Assembly (NCBI GenBank): GCA_900319635.1
Contig: ONPF01000028.1
Coordinates: 1 to 39,327, forward strand
DNA from: an uncultured Eubacteriales bacterium
Lineage (GTDB): Bacteria; Bacillota; Clostridia; Oscillospirales; Oscillospiraceae
DNA: 39,327 nt
Reading direction: 5' to 3'
Below are positions 34,392 through 39,327 of this stretch, one piece after another. The position numbers and the translations under genes are program-made. Each line of letters begins with the position of its first letter. The stretch's first letter is position 1. The notes under the pieces were generated by a model. The model saw only the letters and a program-made list of their open reading frames with translations. It made no database searches and was not told the origin of the DNA.

Positions 34392-36971
34392 TTACCGGCA
34401 GACCAGCTCGCCGTCCTGCACGTCCACGGTGATGGTGCTGCCGGCGCTGAGATCGCCCCGCAGGATGGTGCGGGCCAGCAGAGTCTCCACGCTGCTCTGC
34501 AGCGTGCGGCGCAGGGGTCTGGCGCCGTAGAGGGGGTCGTAGCCCCGCTGGATGATCAGCGCCTTGGCGGCGTCTGTGAGCGCCAGCTTCAGATTCTGCT
34601 CCGCGAGGCGCTTGCGCAGCCCCTCCACCAAGAGGTCGATGATGCCGCTGAGATTCTCCTTCGTCAGCGGGCGGAAGAGGATCGTCTCGTCCAGGCGGTT
34701 CAGAAACTCCGGCCGGAAGGCGCGGCGCAGCTCCGCCATCACGGCGGCCTGGGCGTCGGGGGTAATGCTGCCATCCGCCCCGATGCCCTCCAGCAGGTAC
34801 TGGCTGCCCAGGTTGGAGGTCAGGATGATGATGGTGTTCTTGAAGTCCACCGTGCGGCCCTGGGAGTCGGTGATGCGCCCGTCGTCCAGGATCTGCAGCA
34901 GGATGTTGAACACGTCCGGGTGGGCCTTTTCGATCTCGTCGAAGAGCACCACGCTGTAGGGCTTGCGGCGCACGGCCTCGGTGAGCTGGCCGCCCTCGTC
35001 GTAGCCCACATATCCCGGGGGCGCGCCGATGAGCCGGGAGACGGAGAACTTCTCCATATACTCGGTCATGTCGATGCGCACGATGTTGTGCTCGTCGTCA
35101 AAGAGGCACTCGGCCAGGGACTTCGCCAGCTCCGTCTTGCCCACGCCCGTGGGGCCCAGGAACAGGAAGGAGCCGATAGGCCGGTTGGGATCTGCGATGC
35201 CGGCCCGGGAGCGGAGGATGGCCTCGGTGACCTTCTGCACCGCCTCGTCCTGGCCGATGAGCCGCCGATGCAGGTATTCGTCCAGGTGCAGGAGCTTTTC
35301 CCGCTCCCCCTCCATCAGGCGCGCCACGGGGATCCCCGTCCACTTGGCCACAATCTCGGAGATCTCCTCCTCGGTGACGGTGTCGTGCACCAGGCCGCTG
35401 TTCTTGCGGCTCTCGCTGGCCTTCTCCGCCTCCCGGAGCTGCTGCTCCAGGGCGGGCAGGTCGGAGTACTTGAGCCGGGCGGCCTTCTCGTACTCGTAGC
35501 GCAGCTGGGCGTTTTCGATGTCCGCGTGGAGCTTTTCGATCTCGCTCTTCAGGCGCTTGACCTCGTCCACGCTGTTTTTCTCGGTCTCCCAGCGGGACTT
35601 CATGGCGTTGAACTTGTCCTTGCAATTCGCCAGCTCCTCCCGCAGCTTGGAAAGCCGATCCTGGCTCAGGGGGTCGTCCTCCTTCTTGAGGGCCATCTCC
35701 TCGATCTCCAGCTGCATGATCTTGCGGCGGATGTCGTCCAGCTCCGCGGGCATGGAGTCGATCTCCGTGCGGATCTTGGCGCAGGCCTCGTCCACCAGGT
35801 CGATGGCCTTGTCCGGCAGGAAGCGGTCGGTGATATAGCGGTTCGACAGGGTGGCGGCGGCCACCAGGGCGCTGTCGTGGATGCGGACGCCGTGGTAGAC
35901 CTCGTAGCGCTCCTTGAGACCCCGGAGGATGGAGATGGTGTCCTCCACCGTGGGCTCATCCACCTGCACCGGCTGGAAGCGCCGCTCCAGGGCCGCGTCC
36001 TTCTCGATATACTTCCGGTATTCATCCAGGGTGGTGGCGCCGATGCAGTGGAGCTCGCCCCGGGCCAGCATGGGCTTTAAGAGGTTGCCCGCGTCCATGC
36101 TGCCCTCGGTCTTGCCGGCGCCCACGATGGTATGCAGCTCGTCGATGAAGAGCAGGATCTTGCCCTCGGACTTGCGGATCTCCTCCAGCACAGCCTTCAG
36201 CCGCTCCTCAAATTCGCCCCGGTACTTGGCGCCGGCGATCAGCGCCCCCATGTCCAGGGAGAAGATGGTCTTGTCCTTGAGCCCCTCGGGCACATCGCCC
36301 CGGACGATCCGCTGGGCCAGACCCTCGGCGATGGCGGTTTTGCCCACGCCGGGCTCGCCGATGAGCACCGGGTTATTCTTGGTCTTGCGGGAGAGGATGC
36401 GGATGACGTTTCGGATCTCGTTGTCCCGGCCGATCACCGGGTCCAGCTCGTTCTCCCGCGCCCGCTTCACCAGGTCGGTGCCGTATTTGGTCAGCGCGTC
36501 GTAGGTGCTCTCCGGATTGTCCCCGGTGACAGGGGCGGTCTTGACCTTGCTCAGCTCCGCGGTAAAGGCGTTTTTGGTGATGCCGTGGTCGGCAAAGATG
36601 CGCTTCACCGCCGGGGTGGCGGCGGCAAAAATGCCGATCATCAGATGCTCCACGGAGGTATACTCGTCCCCCATGGCCTTGGCGGCCTTCTCGGCGGCAT
36701 TGATCGCCCGGTTGGCGTCGGCGGAGAGGTAGACGGAGTCCACATTCCCCACCTTGGGAAGCTGGGCGATGGCGCTGTCCAGCTCCGAGAGGACGGCGTT
36801 GCAGTCCACGCCCATTTTGCCCAGCAGCGAGGGGATCAGTCCCCCGTCCTGGTCGATCAGCGCATAGAGCAGATGCTCCGGCGTAATATAGTTGTTGCGA
36901 TTCTCCTGGGCCATGGCCTGTGCGGTCTGGATGGCCTCGAGAGACTTGCGCGTATAGGTTTCAGCGTTCAT
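34392..36971 (-). CDS. clpB: ATP-dependent disaggregase ClpB
   Basis: ClpB, with DnaK, resolubilises aggregates. The 859-aa product has two N-terminal Clp repeats ([26 protein letters not shown]), AAA1 with Walker [14 protein letters not shown], a coiled-coil middle domain (~400-530, rich in Glu/Lys: [18 protein letters not shown]), and AAA2 with [12 protein letters not shown] and [11 protein letters not shown]. The M-domain is what separates ClpB from ClpA/C. The start at 36971 follows GGGGGTG. An upstream 32-bp octamer array (36991-37022) is in its leader; no CtsR-like or HrcA/CIRCE site was recognised. Confidence 0.97.
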   Translation of the reverse strand: MNAETYTRKSLEAIQTAQAMAQENRNNYITPEHLLYALIDQDGGLIPSLLGKMGVDCNAVLSELDSAIAQLPKVGNVDSVYLSADANRAINAAEKAAKAMGDEYTSVEHLMIGIFAAATPAVKRIFADHGITKNAFTAELSKVKTAPVTGDNPESTYDALTKYGTDLVKRARENELDPVIGRDNEIRNVIRILSRKTKNNPVLIGEPGVGKTAIAEGLAQRIVRGDVPEGLKDKTIFSLDMGALIAGAKYRGEFEERLKAVLEEIRKSEGKILLFIDELHTIVGAGKTEGSMDAGNLLKPMLARGELHCIGATTLDEYRKYIEKDAALERRFQPVQVDEPTVEDTISILRGLKERYEVYHGVRIHDSALVAAATLSNRYITDRFLPDKAIDLVDEACAKIRTEIDSMPAELDDIRRKIMQLEIEEMALKKEDDPLSQDRLSKLREELANCKDKFNAMKSRWETEKNSVDEVKRLKSEIEKLHADIENAQLRYEYEKAARLKYSDLPALEQQLREAEKASESRKNSGLVHDTVTEEEISEIVAKWTGIPVARLMEGEREKLLHLDEYLHRRLIGQDEAVQKVTEAILRSRAGIADPNRPIGSFLFLGPTGVGKTELAKSLAECLFDDEHNIVRIDMTEYMEKFSVSRLIGAPPGYVGYDEGGQLTEAVRRKPYSVVLFDEIEKAHPDVFNILLQILDDGRITDSQGRTVDFKNTIIILTSNLGSQYLLEGIGADGSITPDAQAAVMAELRRAFRPEFLNRLDETILFRPLTKENLSGIIDLLVEGLRKRLAEQNLKLALTDAAKALIIQRGYDPLYGARPLRRTLQSSVETLLARTILRGDLSAGSTITVDVQDGELVCR

Positions 36972-37284
36972 AGGAACACCCCCAATTCAAATGAAGAAAT
37001 GAAGAAATGAAGGAATGAAGAAGTTGGTGTCGGCTGCGGCGACGGGTCGGATCCCCCTATCCCCCAGTGTGCGCACTGGGGACTTCCCCCAAAGGGGGAA
37101 GCAAGGCTTCTCAGCGTCCTTGCCTCCCCCTTTGGGGGAGGTGTCATCCGCCGTCTCACGCAAGGCGGATGACGAAAGGGGTTCCCCGTGGAGCACTGCC
37201 AGTGAAAAACAAACGAATGAAGAATGGCCTTGCCTTCGGTGACGGATCAGTATTCCGAATTCCGAACTCCGAATTCCGAATTGC
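36972..37284. repeat. clpB-upstream repeat nest with octamer and heptamer arrays
   Basis: This gene-free stretch has four ATGAAGAA-type octamers (36991-37022), a CCCAGTGTGCGCACTGGG palindrome (~37064-37081), a CTTCCCCC/GGGGGAAG hairpin (~37083-37100), a CCTCCCCC/GGGGGAGG hairpin (~37122-37141), a GCGGATGAC repeat pair, and four minus-strand AATTCGG/AGTTCGG heptamers (37282-37255) two bases after the stop of the next gene. Confidence 0.82.
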
Positions 37285-37932
37285 TCAGATATGCAGCTTG
37301 GCCTGGAGCATGTGGGCGTAGTAGGCGGCCTCCACCTCGTGGGCGTCGTAGCGGCCGGAGAGGTAGCCCTTCATCAGCCGGTCGAAGAGCTGGATATACT
37401 CGGAGATCGCCCCGGCCAGCTCCTCGGGCGTGCAGTCCCGATCCGGGACGGCCATGCTCCGCAGGAACTTGCCGTCATAGAGGGCGTACTCGATCCGCGC
37501 CCCGGTGGCGGGATAAAGGTGCGCGTCCTCGATCCGCTTCCAGAGGCGGAAAAACTCCGTCATGGCCTGGATCAGGGCGGCAGACTGGGTGCGGAACACC
37601 ACCGTCAGCTCCCCGATGGACTCCCCCCCGCCGCGGTAGAGCTCCACCTCGTATTTCACCGTGGGGCGGTATTTGTATTCCAGCGAGCTTTTCAGCGACA
37701 TGGAGAAGCTGTTCGGCGCAAAGAAGGGCACCAGCTCCCGGCTGGGGCTCAAGAGCTGCTGGATGGTGGAGAGCACGTCGTTGATGCGCCGCTCCGGCGT
37801 GGTGTAGCCCACGTACTCCGCCAGGATCTGGTTGATGAGGCTGGAGCGGTTGGTGCCCATCCGGTGGGCCATGGCGTCCACCTCCCGCACGACCTCGTCG
37901 TTGAGCATCAGGCTGTACAGTGTCTTTTTCAT
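37285..37932 (-). CDS. ribbon-helix-helix N-terminus with unrecognised C-terminal domain
   Basis: The 215-aa protein has an N-terminal RHH DNA-binding region (~1-45: TLYSLMLNDEVVREVDAMAH, GTNRSSLINQILAEYVG) followed by a 170-residue domain with strands (SSLEYKYRPTVKYEVELYRG, IGELTVVFRTQSAALIQAM) and an acidic helical end. Such two-part proteins are common in Firmicutes, probably as effector-binding regulators. A consensus promoter and AAGGA precede it. It is a lone gene; its stop is followed by a heptamer array. Target and ligand are unknown. Confidence 0.75.
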   Translation of the reverse strand: MKKTLYSLMLNDEVVREVDAMAHRMGTNRSSLINQILAEYVGYTTPERRINDVLSTIQQLLSPSRELVPFFAPNSFSMSLKSSLEYKYRPTVKYEVELYRGGGESIGELTVVFRTQSAALIQAMTEFFRLWKRIEDAHLYPATGARIEYALYDGKFLRSMAVPDRDCTPEELAGAISEYIQLFDRLMKGYLSGRYDAHEVEAAYYAHMLQAKLHI

Positions 37933-37989
37933 CGGAACTCATTCCTTTCCCGGGGCGCGGCGTCCCGCTCCCCCTTCTCTCATGGCAGT

Positions 37990-38018
37990 ATGATACACCT
38001 GGCGGCTAACTTTGTCAA
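37990..38018 (-). promoter_or_regulatory. promoter of the RHH-type gene
   Basis: Minus-strand TTGACA (38018-38013), 17 bp, TATCAT (37995-37990), with an AT-rich UP-like stretch just upstream. Confidence 0.78.
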
Positions 38019-38073
38019 TAGTTATATATAAATTTTTTTCAATTTATATACCAGCGGGAGAAAATACTTCCCC

Positions 38074-38102
38074 TTGCATTTTGCCCCGCCATCGGATATA
38101 AT
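38074..38102 (+). promoter_or_regulatory. promoter of tRNA-Ser
   Basis: TTGCAT (38074-38079), 17 bp, TATAAT (38097-38102). Transcription would begin about 70 nt before the tRNA; that leader contains a weak CCGGG/CCCGG hairpin followed by TTTTT (~38126-38157). Confidence 0.8.
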
Positions 38103-38177
38103 ATTGGCTGCTTGAGGGCAATGTGCCGCCGGGCCATCTCCCGGGCGCTTTTTCGTCCCCCAGGCCCCATACGATCT

Positions 38178-38268
38178 GCAGCGGTATCGAAGTGGTTATA
38201 ACGGCCCTGACTCGAAATCAGGTGTACACGAAAGTGTACCGTGGGTTCGAATCCCACCCGCTGCGCCA
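38178..38268 (+). tRNA. tRNA-Ser (anticodon CGA)
   Basis: The 91-nt gene has a 7-bp acceptor stem GCAGCGG/CCGCTGC, a D-arm, an anticodon stem CCTGA/TCAGG with loop CTCGAAA (anticodon CGA, reads UCG), a long class II variable arm (GTACAC-GAAA-GTGTAC), a T-arm GTGGG-TTCGAAT-CCCAC, discriminator G and an encoded CCA. It has its own promoter and terminator. It sits at the change from GC-rich to AT-richer DNA. Confidence 0.97.
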
Positions 38269-38269
38269 G

Positions 38270-38312
38270 AACAGGATTGCTATTTTAACAAGATAGCGAT
38301 CCTGTTTTATTG
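38270..38312 (+). terminator. intrinsic terminator after tRNA-Ser
   Basis: A 14-bp stem (AACAGGATTGCTAT pairing ATAGCGATCCTGTT with one wobble) is followed by TTTATTGTTTTT, directly after the CCA end. Confidence 0.9.
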
Positions 38313-38431
38313 TTTTTATTCCGGAAACAGTTCCCTGTCCGAAAGAAGAATTCTCTTTGGAGCCGATTCGCTGTTTGTGGTAAAGACAATTTGAGATAAA
38401 CCTGCTATAATTCTTCCTGGAGGTAATGAAA

Positions 38432-38941
38432 ATGGATCTCTTATTAATCGGTAATTTCATCGCTCAACTCAGAAAACAGAACGGGCTTACTCAAGAGCAG
38501 CTTGGAGAACAGATCGGCGTTACGAACAAAACTGTTTCCCGTTGGGAAACAGGCGTATATATGCCCCCGGCAGATGCCTTGATGAAAATGAGCGAACTCT
38601 TTGGCGTTACGGTCAATGAACTGCTCAGCGGCAAAAGACTCTCCGAACAGGAATACATGGTTGCCGCAGAGAAAAATCTGAACCAGTTGGTAAAATCAAG
38701 TGTATTCGACCATAAAGACAAGATTGAGTACTTCAAAAAGAAATGGCTGAAAGAGCATGTTGCGATCATGGCGCTCATTGGCATTTGTATTATTGCTGTG
38801 TTTGCTGCGGGAATAATCATCAAAAACAGTTTGTTGGTAGCAATTATTCCTTTACTGGTCTTTACAGCACATGGCTGGAGGAATAACTCCATGATGGCAT
38901 ATGCTGAAAAACATGTCTATGATGAGACGGAAAAAGATTAG
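38432..38941 (+). CDS. XRE-family regulator with two C-terminal membrane helices
   Basis: The 169-aa product has a helix-turn-helix (~5-60: IAQLRKQNGLTQEQLGEQIG, VTNKTVSRWETGVYMPPADA), a linker with charged helices, and two membrane helices (~110-130 and ~131-147). Membrane-bound XRE regulators of this form are common in Clostridia and may sense the envelope. ATG 38432 is chosen because GGAGG (38419-38423) is 8 nt upstream; ATG 38426 is too close. An extended -10 (TGCTATAAT) gives a very short leader. Codon use is AT-richer than in neighbours, so it may be acquired DNA. Confidence 0.85.
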   Translation: MDLLLIGNFIAQLRKQNGLTQEQLGEQIGVTNKTVSRWETGVYMPPADALMKMSELFGVTVNELLSGKRLSEQEYMVAAEKNLNQLVKSSVFDHKDKIEYFKKKWLKEHVAIMALIGICIIAVFAAGIIIKNSLLVAIIPLLVFTAHGWRNNSMMAYAEKHVYDETEKD

Positions 38942-39079
38942 TTCATTGGGATGTGAAAGCAAAGCACATCTAATAAAGCGCATCTGATCTGACTTGGTGT
39001 GAAGAATAACGATTAACCTTTTTTGTTGAAACAGCAATCTTTAGCCATACCCCAGTAAAATCAAGCTTTTCAGCGTTTT

Positions 39080-39117
39080 AAGGCCGATCTCGGATGCTCC
39101 CGGGACCGGCCTTTTTT
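39080..39117 (+). terminator. intrinsic terminator downstream of the XRE gene
   Basis: AAGGCCG/CGGCCTT stem with an inner CTCGG/CCCGG-type pairing, followed by TTTTTT on the plus strand. It lies ~140 nt after the XRE stop; 38942-39079 holds no gene that I can see. Confidence 0.75.
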
Positions 39118-39121
39118 GTGT

Positions 39122-39327
39122 TTATGCGGTTTTTTCTACTTTTGGGTTCGTTGGATTGTTCCCTGAGTTCGTTGGATTTATGGGTAAGTTCGTTGGAATA
39201 TTTGGCAGGTTCGTTGGATTTATGGGTAAGTTCGTTGGATTATCGTTTATTCGGGCACGCCACGGAAAGAAATCCTCGCAAGCATTGGAATCCTGATCCG
39301 TGGACAGATAGAATTGCGAGGATTCAA
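39122..39327 (-). CDS. C-terminal part of an unknown protein with NPTN heptad repeats (5' truncated by window edge)
   Basis: An open frame enters from beyond the right edge and stops at TAA (39124-39122), giving 67 visible residues. They read QFYLSTDQDSNACEDFFPW then ARIND and five tandem 7-residue units with NPTN or IPTN starts (NPTNLPI, NPTNLPN, IPTNLPI, NPTNSGN, NPTNPKV), ending EKTA. No start is in the window. The 21-bp period keeps the frame, with silent and non-silent drift, which argues that it is coding. No family is recognised; a flexible linker or surface tail is possible. Confidence 0.6.
   Translation of the reverse strand, partial: ESSQFYLSTDQDSNACEDFFPWRARINDNPTNLPINPTNLPNIPTNLPINPTNSGNNPTNPKVEKTA
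39146..39240. repeat. five 21-bp tandem repeats (GTTCGTTGGAT core)
   Basis: GTTCGTTGGA(T) starts at 39146, 39167, 39188, 39209 and 39230, exactly 21 bp apart, with a more variable 10-bp second half (TTATGGGTAA twice). The array is inside the partial minus-strand CDS, where it encodes the NPTN heptads. Confidence 0.92.

Noticed and set aside
34035-36080. Plus-strand ~680-codon frame from ATG 34035
   Set aside because: It runs antisense through clpB. The start has an SD and may be a short leader start, but the long product is not credible; the real gene is 34066-34218 in another frame.
38126-38157. Terminator or T-box-like leader before tRNA-Ser
   Set aside because: The CCGGG/CCCGG stem is short and bulged, and nothing resembling a T-box or other riboswitch core is present; it is noted only as a weak hairpin.
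39146-39240. CRISPR array or replication iterons
   Set aside because: Repeat plus variable part total only 21 bp, far below CRISPR spacing. Iterons are possible by period, but the frame stays open over all units and no Rep gene is visible, so coding is preferred.

Overview
The window is 39.3 kb of GC-rich chromosomal DNA, apart from an AT-richer right edge. The gene content points to a Gram-positive anaerobe of the class Clostridia, most likely an Oscillospirales/Oscillospiraceae-type gut bacterium. The grounds are the S10/spc ribosomal operon, strong Shine-Dalgarno sites and TTGACA/TATAAT-type promoters, a DapF-type lysine/peptidoglycan pathway, a YhaN/YhaO-like pair, YmdB, a DUF1846 protein, and intergenic nests of short palindromes. 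The genus cannot be fixed from the sequence alone.

Layout. 1-7131 (minus): the S10 operon rpsJ-rplC-rplD-rplW-rplB-rpsS-rplV-rpsC-rplP-rpmC-rpsQ-rplN-rplX-rplE (rplE runs off the left edge). It has a consensus promoter, a ~300-nt leader carrying an intrinsic-terminator hairpin, and an unusual 420-bp repeat-bearing gap between rpsJ and rplC. L2 (rplB) lacks the usual PHGGGEGR loop, and S3 (rpsC) has a long Arg/Asn/Gly-rich tail. 7241-10188 (plus): two overlapping DUF6056-like, GT-C-like polytopic membrane proteins, followed by a telomere-like TTAGGG-type tract. 10373-17792 (minus): secA, pgeF, an orphan solute-binding lipoprotein, cdd, and a TIR-transmembrane-LRR protein. 17846-22945: a DUF1846 gene (plus), an AraC regulator (minus), and a divergent symporter-dapF pair (plus). 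22945-29114: a palindrome and MITE-like nest, a small two-TM protein, mnmA and mnmG (minus), and a surface protein (plus). 29125-33541: a helical protein, then ymdB-yhaO-yhaN as an overlapping minus-strand operon. 33576-34218: two 50-aa plus-strand microproteins around a ribbon-helix-helix (RHH) gene with a candidate operator. 34392-38018: clpB and a second RHH protein. 38074-39327: tRNA-Ser(CGA), then an AT-richer edge with a membrane-linked XRE regulator and the C-terminus of an incoming gene with an NPTN heptad repeat.

The most distinctive unexplained signal is a family of short arrays, usually exactly four 7-bp units (28 bp), with a loose consensus NNTTNNG: TTTTGAG, AGTTCAG, TGTTCAG, AATTCGG. 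They recur across the window and typically begin at or within a few bases of a stop codon, often next to a GC-rich hairpin. They lie among several other dispersed palindromic families and one 126-bp MITE-like element. All function calls come from reading motifs by eye; no database search was run.
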